Shown piece by piece: positions 23,275-35,200 of a stretch of 64,000 nucleotides of DNA. The position numbers were made by a program, and so were the translations under genes. This DNA comes from Acanthaster planci (lineage: Eukaryota > Echinodermata > Asteroidea > Valvatida > Acanthasteridae), in contig NW_019091359.1 of assembly GCF_001949145.1 (NCBI RefSeq), positions 2,974,110 through 3,038,109 of the forward strand, given 5' to 3'. Every line of letters starts with the position of its first letter. Position 1 is the stretch's first letter. The notes under the pieces were generated by a model, which was given only the letters and a program-made list of their open reading frames with translations, was not told the DNA's origin and searched no databases.

Positions 23275-26200
23275 GTATGTCACATTAAAAATTCTGACCT
23301 GTTGAACTGTACATTTTTTCTCAAAACCTGTGGGGAAAAATTCAGAATTGGTCTTTTAAGTAACTTGGTAAGGAGACGGAAGTCATATTTTTTAACTTAT
23401 CTGAAATATTTTTAAAACTTGAAATTGAAAAATAAATTCAATTAAGGATACTTTCTTGGTACTTTAATGTACAGCTGACAGTTTTCATGACTTCAAATTA
23501 TTCCAAGGTAACTCCTGTATTTGTTAATTCTAAGCAGTGTAAGTTGACATCCTAAATTTATCCTGGGATTTGTAGAGCCATTGAGAGAATAACTGTCAGT
23601 ATAGCTAAGCACAAAAAGCTGGAGAGGGGCTGTTTGCTCACACATCATTCTCATTATAATACCAGGGCCTTGGAGTCTGCCTACATGCTTTCAGCATGGG
23701 CTGATGTTATGTAACATTATGTAATATACTCTGAAGGACTGGTGGGTTTGCAATTCACTTGAAATCCTGAAAGGTTATCTGACCACCATTCTCTAAGGAC
23801 CTCCTGCTAAGCTGGGAATGTAGACTCCATTTTGGGGTGTGGTGTGAAGTCCCAATTTATTTCAGAATAGCTCATGTCTTTGAAAGAGATGGTTGTTTTC
23901 TTGCTCAATGGTTGATCAAAGAAATAAGTTGTCACATTGAATTATGATTTTACAGTCAGCAAAAAATGAAAGTTCCCTGCTTGTCAACAAAAGGCACTTG
24001 TAGCATTCCAATGTGAACATGAAAACAAAGTGTTAACCACCTCCAAGTCTGCATTTATCTGGAATGAACATTTTTGTCTCCTCCAACATCCTGCATAAAA
24101 ATTTAAATGAACGACAACCTTTAGCCAACAATATCCCTATTGTTGACCTATGCAAGAATCGACTTGTGTATAGAGCAAAGAAGTCATAAGCCTTTAGAAA
24201 ATTGGACTGGGACTATTGAAATAGGCTTCTGGCAGTACACTTTGAACTTCTCGATAATTAAGTAAACAATTTTTATTGCATTTGTTAAAACCTTTGCATT
24301 TCGGGGTGTACATTGGTCCAGAATACATTATTTTGAGTTCTTCCAGTGTATATTAAAGCAAGGCTAGTATGTTTGATATCAGCTTGTTGCCTTGCACATG
24401 CAACTTTTTCCCTTGAAATCCCGAGGTGTAGGCATGAAGGCAACAAGGTTGATATAACCAGCTTTCTCTTGTTGGTTTATATGATTGAGAAACAAGATGT
24501 CAAAACGGCAGTCTACTTTCTTTGTAGCCTTACCAGAGTACGTGAGTTAAGGCCACTTTCCAATAGTTGAGCATTTGTAGTCAAAACAAAAGGCTTGTGT
24601 GTGCTAAATGTTGGCCATTGGGTCAGATTACATTGTATGTTTGCTGGTTGGAATAGCGTAAAATTTCCCTTTGCAATAACGGTGCTCAACCTAGTTGTGA
24701 TGACAATTGTTTAAGTTTCTATTTCAGCCGACAGTATTGACAGAAAGCTTTTTTTGCCAGCAGTTTGCTGGCTTAAGGAAGTTTGCATGTTTTGAATTAA
24801 TTTCCTCTTGAACTTGCTTTGGCATAAAAAAATAGGTAACGTGGCATGTGAATGCAGTTGAAAGAAGTACCATATGGTACATTGTACATATTCATGTACA
24901 TGTACAATGTAGATCTAGCTACATGTACATGGAAGTGACGAAAAATGTCCAGCTGAGATTGTATCCTAGGTAATGTGAGCATTCAACATATTGGATTGAC
25001 CGACATGAATTTGTCTTTTAGGTCTTGTGAGCATAGTATGCATGAAAGTGGCCGCTGTCAGTGTGCTGATTATGCCGAACAGAGCAGTGGTGAAGACGAG
25101 GGTTCATCAGATGATGACGAGGACAGCTATGAGAAGTTTGACCAGGGCGTCATGGCGGAGAAAGAGGAAGATGTGGAGCCCGAGGTCCGAAAGCGCCGCA
25201 AGGCATTCCTAGTAGCTCAAGAGCTGAGGGACTCGGAGAAAGTATTTGTGGATGTCCTCAGACTCATCAATGTGGTGAGTCAATATCCATGACTTAATTC
25301 TTAAAGGTAGTGAACAGCATTGGTTTTTTGTCGTAATTTCACAAGATTGGATGATTATGGTGTACAATATTCACTGCAACTTGCATTTCACCGACTTGTT
25401 TCATGTTTGAGTCAAGTGCTTTGTGACAATCAAGAAAAACAGCACGGCAATTTCAACGCATGTATCAAAGATCTTGTAATTCATCTTGTGTAAAATCTAT
25501 GGATTACAGGGTGTTCGTAGTAAGCGAACAACACCCGTGGGGTAGGGTTGGGAAGCAGGCATGATAGGTTCTAATTCATGAAAAAAAAGACAAGTTTTCA
25601 ACCGTTAACAGTAATCAGTGAATTTACCTTGGAGTAATGCGCCACCTGGACAAAGTATCATTACTGATGCGTGAAAAAACTTCATCCAGGAATGCAGTCG
25701 ACTCTAGTCCTTAACACTGAAATGAGAAGGCCCAAATGACAGTGCACGTAAAGTGTTTGCGTTACACTCGGGTTCCTATGATTTCAGTTAACAATGCTTT
25801 CAGTGAATTCTTGTCGGTGTATTTTTAGCTGCTTTTAGGTTTACCTGTTTGTAAAAGACTCTCACATCTGCAAACATTACACACGAGAAACTATAGAATG
25901 TGATGTGCGGAGTGAAATGAACTCTTTATATGATGGTCAGGCGACCATCATAAAAAGTGAACAAAATTTCTGTCTTCTCAAACTACAGCATTCTGGGTGG
26001 AAATATTTTATGGGCTGCTTGAGGCTGTTATGTACTTTGAAGCAAAATATTTCAATCCAATATGGGGGATTTTACCAATGGTGTACACTACCTTTAAGAA
26101 CTGAGCCAATATAACTTGACCCTCCTATGCTAAGATGCATTCTTGACACAGTTGTCACATCAGTCAAAATCAGTCACATTTCCCATACGTGTCTGTACTG

Positions 26201-29200
26201 GGAGAAATTAATTGGAAGGCATTTTTGACTGTTTTTGACGGTTAAAACAGAAGGAGGGTTAATTGCCAAACAAGTATTCAGCAACATTCAAGAAGAAAAT
26301 GACAGATTGCTGGTTGCATACATGGTGCATGGCTCAATGTTTAGGTCAGTAATCCCTTTTGTCTACAAATATTTCCTGCGTGAAGCTACCGGTAGCGGCC
26401 TCACTTCCAGCCTCGTGAACTTGGCGCTTGATTTTCATGTACCTTTTGACAAAACAATTGGGTCTTGATAGTCAACTTGAGATTCCTATATCATGATCAG
26501 TCACCTTGTCATAGTCATGTTTTGTATCAGAGCACTTGAGCATGATTACTTAGCCATACCATGGGACTTAATGTACTTTGCTCCAACTAAGTGGCCTCAG
26601 TGAAACTTTCAACGTGTGGCTACTGACTCCATGCCAGGAAAGTACCTGATTGGTCAAATCCACTGCAGTAAAAGTCAATTTTAGATTTTAGTTTGTACAT
26701 TAGTATCCTTTAAATTGAGGGATGTTTTTTCTTGGCAAAATTGAGATGGTCATCGATTTGAGATATGCAGATTTCCAGAAGTCCTAGTGGTTTGTCTGAG
26801 CAAGTTGCATGTACAGTCAGGTGTAATTACGAAAACCGTTTCTTTTTCTTTATTCTCCCACGAAAGTGCTGAAATATATTTAACATGAATTGTTACGTAG
26901 AATCCTTCCACAGTTAATGAGATTTTTGGTCTTAATTCTGTAGGATTTTAAGGTGGCCATTGAGGATGCTGAGAGGTCAGCTGGTCGGCCAATCATTGAG
27001 AAAGGACTGCTTGATCAGATCCTAGGTCATCTACCGCAGCTTCAGATGTTCAACGAGGACTTACTTGCTGATTTAGACTCGAGAGTCAGTAACTGGTAAG
27101 ACAGGAGAAAGTTTACCCACATGAAAGTAACCACCACTCTACTGCCAGAGGTTTTACAGGATGTATTTGGGACTTCTTATAGAAAAAAAGCCAAGTGTTA
27201 AAATAAAAAATGTGTCCTTTTTAAGAATATTCACTGAAATACTTGTTATTCCCATTGTAGGTGTTGGGTTGCCATTTTAAAGATGCAGCAGTTTGAAAAA
27301 TGCATTACGTACAAGAAGCTGACCCATAAGTCTCATGTAAGGAGTCAGATTACATGTCAATCATTTGATTTTGGTTCCAAAGGGCAGAGAACCCTCGAAT
27401 AGCTGACATTTTCCTGAAGAAAGGCCCGTACCTCAAGCTGTACAACACCTACATCAGAGACTTTCAGAAATTGACAGCTACCGTGGAGGAAGCCTGTCAG
27501 AAATCGCCCTTGTTCAATGCTACACTTAGAGAATTTGAGGTAAGGTTTGGATGCTGTCAATGTTAAGTTTGCATGAATTGTCCGGTCGGTTCCTGGTTGG
27601 TCTTTCTCTATTCATTTCTGATCATCCAACAGCGCATTTAGCGCCAATTATAGGATGAAGAGCGAGGAAGATAATGAAGAAATGTTCAGTTTTAGAGATG
27701 GGAGGAAAACCCGGGATAAATGTTTCGGGGAAACCCATGGACCCAGGTAGGAACTGAAAACCTAATCCACATGTGGACCCAGTCAGATTTAACCAAGGCC
27801 CGCAGAGGTGGAAGGTGAAGAAAGAAACACTATGACAGCCTTGACTTTTTGAGGAAGGATTGTGTGATATAATGGCTCTGGTGTGATTTGGTGATGGCAC
27901 AGAAATCAAAACATGCTTGTGTATTCATTCGTGTGACTCGACTCGAGTAAAAGGTTTGCCCTTGTCTTGGAGTAGTTATTGACATCCTTGGTCTTGAATA
28001 GTTAATTTCATGTTTTGAGGAGGCAATGTTTTGCGAGTGGTTAGGGTTAAAGAGAATTTAGCTTAACCCATGCTTTCACTGGTAGTGCAGCTTTCTATAT
28101 AGATTAAGGGTTGTTAACTTGTTAAAATCATCAACTTGTGTGCAGCTTGGAACAGTGTCTTGCAGTTTTTGAGATGCAGTCGGTGCTTATGAGATTTTGC
28201 CAAGACCAGTTATGATGACAAAAACTTTTCCTATTTTTGTCCAGGCCAGTTCAAGATGTCAGAACCTGTCCCTGAGGCAACACATGTTGAAGCCAATTCA
28301 GAGAATTCCTCAGTACAAACTACTCTTAACTGGTAAGCACCTTTAACGGTTTGTTGCTATGCAAGATTTGACAGGGATACTTTTCTGTGAAACCTCTATC
28401 TGACTTATCTGACAAACATTTTACATGAGTGGTGAACAAACCAATTGGTAAAAGTTAACCCTAACTCCCTAGGGTGTGTGCAAAAATCATATTAGAATGT
28501 GGGGATTTCGGAATGTTGGGGTTAAATTAATGCGTAAAATGAGACAGTTGGACCCTAACATCCAAGGTCACAAGAAACATCGCTGTCATTTCAAACATAA
28601 TCATCTTTTGATTAGTATTTGGAACTAGACACGTTACAGTAAGGCTTAGACATTTTTCTATTATCAAACAGAATACTTAAAGCAATTGGATGAGGAAGCC
28701 CAAGAGGAAGATTTCAAAGATACTATGGGTGAGTGTAAGCTTCCTTAGTTAGTGCCAAGTACTTGGTTTGGTTGGTAAAAATAAGACTAAGCAATAGGAT
28801 ATCTTTGCCTTTTTGTTTCAATTATTTGCTGAGGAATTTATGCCCCACCAAACCACTTTGCCTAAAGTGTAAATTACATGTGTGGGTGAAATAATGAAAT
28901 TGTACATTTGGGATGTCAAGATGCTAATGAAGTTGACTTGTTGTTTCTTGGACAGCTGCTCTGAATATCGTGAGCGAGGTGGCCAATCATGTTAATGAAA
29001 GCATGAAACAAGGGGTAAGCCAAGATCTTCTTACTTGAACTTCCATTTAGTAGAATTAAAGTTCTTTGCAATGCTAAGAACCTTGATTGTTTAATACCTT
29101 GTTGTCATACTGTTCCAATGCTATCTAATCCTGCTATAGAAGCCTTTACCCTACACAGAGGGTGGGGACAATTGAACCCCCCCCCACTGCTACTCCTAAA

Positions 29201-32200
29201 CTGCTGCAAATGTTAACTTGTCCTTTAGTGACTATTTTTTCAAAGTGTTGCAGAACTTTGATATCAGATTTGCAACACCTGAGTTGAAGTTGAAAATCGC
29301 TAAACACTTTCAAGAAGTTGCTTGAGTGCATTCTAGAGGAAGTTCTGAATTATGTTTTCTGCTTCAGGAATGAAATCCTAGGATATGGGTTACCGAGATT
29401 TTTTTTGCTTTTCAGGATAACCTGGATAAGCTTCTGCAGTTACAACAGAGTCTGGTGGGTAACCATGAGATAGTCAGGCCTGGCCGGGTGAGTCAAAACG
29501 GACTACATGGCAAGATAACTGAATACACGTCTGCTGATGTCAAATCTTGTGTTTGCGTTTGCCCTTTCTTATGGAGCCAGTGGGAGCCCAAGGACCACTG
29601 AGCACCGTAGGAAAGCAGATAAGTAAACAATAGGTGGCATCATTAGTACCGAGGTCTATTCATCACCTGTAGCTCTATAGTGTTGATAGGTGGCATCATT
29701 AGTACCGAGGTCTATTCATCACCTGTAGCTCTGTAGTGTTGACATGGAAAAGACCAAGACTTCAAACACACTCCATTCGTGCATAGATTTTTCAGTGATA
29801 TATTAAATTCATGAATTCAATGTTAACATTGACAGTTATTGATTGATTTTTTGGAATATTTAATTGTAGGTTTTTATTAAAGAAGGGGACTTACTGAAGC
29901 TGTCAAGAAAGGTGCCACAAACACGGAGATTTTACCTGGTGAGTGAAATACTGTGAAATATTTCTCACATTTTGTTGGAATATTTATATACTTGTTAGTG
30001 ACTTGATTCAAATATAAAGCTTTTAGTTATTTCTGAAATGATTCAATCGACATTGAAATCAATTTGATACTGTCTGTTTATGCTTTCCAGTTGAGTGATA
30101 TCCTGTTGTATACCACACCGTTTCTACTGACACCAGGCCAATACAATTACAAGCTGCATAATGTCCTGTCATTGGCTGGCATGAGGGTAAGGAGTGGATG
30201 AGATTTACTTGCTTAGCCCAAAATGAAGACAGTTAAGCAAAATGGCATGTATTATCAGTTTTGTTTGTCGGGCATACAAGCTCACTGAGTACTTTGCGAG
30301 ACAAGCCTAGCACAGTGGAACACACACTGTGACACGCACCTCGGTAGAGTTTGATCAACTAATCCCACACTGTCGGAGGTTTCTTAAAAATCTGAATTGA
30401 GTCAAGAAGGTTTATCCTTCATGACGTCATGACTCTTCTGCGACCATTTCACGTGCATGCGGCCGCGCCACAGTGGGCGAGTGAACTTGGTCTATTGATC
30501 AATTGTGTCATGCAGTCAGTTCGAAAATCATAAGACAGATGGAAAATAAAATAAAAATGTGTCTTTGTGACACAATTTGTGCTGGAAAGACTAGAAACAT
30601 TGATGCGGTTTCCAGTTGATGAGTCTTCACATTCTTGCAGGTACACACAGGCTTACATGTGCATGCTGTTACTGATGGCTTCGTTATCATCCATGGCGAT
30701 CTTAAAAAAATCCCTGGATCGATGTTTTCACATGTACATGTATTTGCTTTTATTCTCGCATGCATACACGTGCATATGCATGTACATGGTATTGTACAAC
30801 AATGCACCCAAGCCATAGCGCTGCGTTCTGCCTACAACGAATTTCGTATACAATGAACGTTTCAACGTGTTCCCTGGGATTTTGTGATAACAAGAGTTGA
30901 CTGTATACACAACTGCTTCCATGGCCCACAACCATCAAAATGTTCTACAGACCATATTTACACCATACATCACTTTGAAGTAAGCAGGGGAAAAGAATTG
31001 TCAAACCTTAAAATAATGTACTTCAGTCTGGTTGCGGAATGGTGGGAAGTATTCAATCTTTTGGGGTCTTGATACTTGAATGTCATTGTTCCTTGGTCAG
31101 GTACATGTTCAAATGTTCAAGTTGATAACTTGCTTTTCAGGTAAGCAAGCCAGCACAGGAAGATTACAAGAACGAGTTCAGTATCATCAGTGTACAGAGA
31201 TCCTTCACTTTGGCAGCAAAGTAAGAGCTGGCTGACTTGCTTCCACCTATAAAGACCAAAAGGGGCTTGGAATGTTGCTGTAAATGGTCATACATTGTTT
31301 GTTAGTTATATCACGGTGAATGATATGATTTTCCAATAAAAGAGCATCATTTTTATTACCCATGCCTGGAAAATTCTTGGAAGTATTTCACACAGGATTA
31401 AGTGGTTTTTGTATAATACTGCAAATGCATGTTGAAGATTGTTGTTCCAAGTTATCATAAATCTTAAATCATTGGAGAATGCAGCTAAGGAACTCTTTTG
31501 GTAATATTTGTCTCGGCAGAACAGTTTCAATTTATAGTTAATCAAAGAATTTACAAGCTCACGCTGATGGTATTTTATTCAGTCGTCACTCTTTTAGGGG
31601 CCTGAAATGATGGGGTTTTTCAAACTTTGTTTTGGACAGCACTCCTGAGGAGAGAGACTCTTGGGTTGCAGCTCTGAATAAAGCGATCACGGAGTATGCC
31701 AGTAAACGAAGCTCCTTTGCTGTTTTACATCCTCAGTATGCACAGGTGAGAAGGAACTCAAGTCTTCTTGAAACTCCTCCCTGAGTGAGATTTTTGCAGT
31801 CTTCAGAGAGATCAAAATGGATGCGTAGAAGTGTTGAGTGTGAAATGGCCGGTTTACAGGAAGTGTTTACTTCTGAAGATGTACACAAAACATAAAGGCA
31901 AGGGCTATTGCCTAGAAACTCAGAGATGGAATGAACTACAAGCTGCAAGACCATACATTGACTTGAGAGGATGAGTGGCAGCCATCTTGAGACGCCATGG
32001 CAACACTGCTTTAAGACCATACATTGACTTGAGAGGACGAGTGGCAGCCATCTTGAGACGCCATGGCAACGCTGCTTTATTTCAGGCGGTATACTGGTAA
32101 CGGCACATTGCAGAGTTTACCAGTTACTTCCTGGAATACAGGAGTGTTGGCCCAAGACATCAGTGGACTCATCCATGCTACATGAAGTGCATCAAGTAGA

Positions 32201-35200
32201 AGTAATCTGGAGCCTTTTGTCTTCAAAACCAATTTTGACTTTCTCAGCCGGTCATTATATCTTAGCAATTTGCTACTGGCTGGGCAGTGAATCAAATATT
32301 TTTGGAAGGCTCATAGTCTGAAATTAGTATTTTTATTTCCTTTAATAATGTTACCACCCAGCAAATACATTGTTTGAAATGGTAGAATACAGCCGTAGAA
32401 ATTGGAGTTGAGTCAATATTTGCTGAAGGTTGTTATTTTAAAAAGGTTTCTTGTACTGAAACTTATGCTGGAAGCTCCAGTCAGTCGGTGAAAGATGGCC
32501 ATTTTGGAATTTCAGTTATAACTCCTTGAAAAGTAGCAGAAAAATGTTGAAGATTCTCCGACTTTTTTTCAGCTTTTGTCAGAAGGCGACAGTACCAGCC
32601 TAGGTAGGAAAGCACCAGCTTGGATTCCTGACGCTCGTGTTACCATGTGCATGATCTGTACTTGTGAGTTCACCATTACCTGGAGAAGACACCACTGCAG
32701 AGCTTGTGGAAAGGTAACCTTTTTGGATATTGGCAACAAACTAAATGCTTATGTATGATTTCAACACAAATCATGTTATGAATGTAACTTACAAAGGATC
32801 AAGGCAGTTCCTAGGTGTCTGAGCTTTATTGTAAAAAAAAATCTGTGAAGAGATGTAAACACCAAGTTTCTAAAGACACTGTACCTCAAATGCCAAGATG
32901 TATGAAAAGTTCTGTTAAAAGGGAACACATGTTGACAAGTGTGGACATTTCAGACTTACTGAAGCCCATTGCAAAGCTTACAGTAGTTTAGGCCAGAAGG
33001 GATATTAACCCTGACCATTCTGAATCCAACAAGCATATGTATGATTTCAATGGTCCCGAGGGGGTTGAGAGTGAAGAGAATCCTGTAATATGGAGATGTT
33101 AATTCTCGTATTCCCTGTTTGCAGGTTGTGTGTGGAAACTGCTCGGCAAACAAGATACCACTCCACTACTTGGCTAACAAGGTGGCCAGGGTCTGTGATC
33201 AGTGCTACAGAACTCTTGTCAAAGGTATAATGTAACTTCAAAGAAAAGTGTTGATTTCAACCCTCGTTTCATTACATGTCCCCAACGACTTGAATTCTCA
33301 TTTCAGAATCACCAAATTCACAAGACAAGCTTGAGCCCTGAATGTAACATGCCACATAAGTGTTCTTGCTCTCGTAAGGTTGGCTTCAGCATACATCACA
33401 CCTTGAAGCTGTTGGATGTTGTTGGGTTCGGTAAGGGGCAGCAGGGGCACATGTTGGATAGGGTGTGAGGGTTTATCCTTCGTTGTGTCTTGGGATTTTT
33501 GTTAAGACTATTGCATCCGCCTGTGGTACTTACTGGGCATATCTGACCAACATGACATCCAAAGGTCTGTTCTTTTTGTGAATGAGCCATGAAATCAATT
33601 TGATATGCAGTTTTCAGCCTTTGGGTACAGATTCAATTGATTTTTCTTGTAAACATGTAGTTGATTTGGGGTCTTAATTGTTTGCAGGTGATAAACAAGG
33701 AGAAGATATGGAAGATGGAAAGGATCAAAGTAAAGGCAAAGGGAAAAGGAAAAGATCAGCAAAACCAATTATTAGACCTTCGGCCCTCAAACAGGTAAAA
33801 TAGCATGAACGGAGATAGCATCGATTCTTTAGGAAGACTTTGGCCCACTTTGACAGCAAGGTTTAACAGTAAGCATGAAAGTTGTGCTTACTTAAGCAGA
33901 AAATAATACTTTCACACTATTTCATGGCTAGGTGTGCAAACGGTAGCTTGTCTGTGGAGATGTCTGTCACCTCGCTGAGTTGAGCATTTTTTTTGTGTTC
34001 TGAGGTTAAGCATTTTTTGCCGTCTTTTAACAGTCTCCACGAAACACTTGGAGGCTCTGTAAGCACAAAATTTGTTGTTGGGCTGAGCGAAGAGATTTGG
34101 GCCGGATATTTGAACTTACCCTATAAGACCCTAGCTTCGATGTAGATGCAAGTCTTTTGCACTATGACCACCACCTCCCGAAGCTTGATTTTGATCTTCC
34201 ATTTTTAAGCATGAGGCCATTTGATTTGGATGTTAGGTGGTGTTTTTTTTCTGGTCAGTATTCTGGTATGGGTTGGCCAAGATTGTGCAGTGTTTAACTT
34301 TATTTCGTTCACGAACCTGGCTCAGTGCACTGCTGACCTCTTTTCAATAGGGGCCAGTTTAGTGTGCAGCAGTGCTGTGGCTCATTGCTGCGATGGTGGA
34401 GCGCTTTTGTCCCCGGTGGTAATCTGCTCGTGCTAAATGCCCCAAATCGTGGTATACTGTTTCAAAACAAGGCTGGATTATCTCCGCTATTGAGAGTGAA
34501 AAAATGTTGCAATGTCCAGCAGCCTGGTCTAATTCCACACACGGTGCCCGAAACCGGGCTCCCCGGCAGAAGTGGTTAAAGGCCGCAATTTTTCATTTGA
34601 CAGGTCTCTGCTAGTGAGCAGGATACCAGTATGAGCGGTTACCTGATGCTGAGACGGAAGAAAGATTGGAAAAGACAATGGTATGTCTTGAAGGAAAAGG
34701 TGTTGTATAGATACAAAGCCAGCGAGGATGTGGCAGCGTTGGAGAGCATGCCACTCTTGGGATATGAAATACAGATATTGAATGAGGTGAGTAGTGTTGG
34801 GAGTTGAATTTTTATCTCTTACAAAGGAAGCAGCAGGAATGTACAATTGGCCTCCTACGGTATGTTGGAGGATTCCGTAAAGTTAAAAACTTTTTTTGCC
34901 GAGTTGGACCTTTTTCATTCATTTTCAATAATGTGCACAAACTCTTAGGTCACCGAAGTCTAGTCACAGGGTTGAAGGCCGTGACAAATTGACAGATTCT
35001 GAACTGCTTTTTGTCAGTAAGCGGAAATAGCTTGTGCTGAACTGGTCACTGATTGGTGAACTGATTGCAAACCTCTGCAGGTTTGTGCTTACCTCATATC
35101 TTTTAGGGTCAAGACTTGGATCATGCTTGGTGACCGAAGATGGTCATGTTTGTGTGCCAAGTTTGCAAAGTTCATGTTTTAAGTGGACAATCCTTAAGCT

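Noticed and set aside
26235-26468. 77-codon plus-strand frame in an FGD intron
   Set aside because: No donor in frame and no resemblance to FGD proteins.
27261-27336. Apparent extra FGD exon (TTGTAG|GTGTTGG ... CAT|GTAAGG) in the DH domain
   Set aside because: Including it inserts residues absent from the family and is unnecessary: exon C joins exon D directly in phase, giving the expected W.E..RIADIF segment.
32573-33224. Possibility that the two zinc-finger exons belong to a separate FYVE gene
   Set aside because: Phases and order fit between PH1 and PH2 of the same transcript, as in all FGD proteins.
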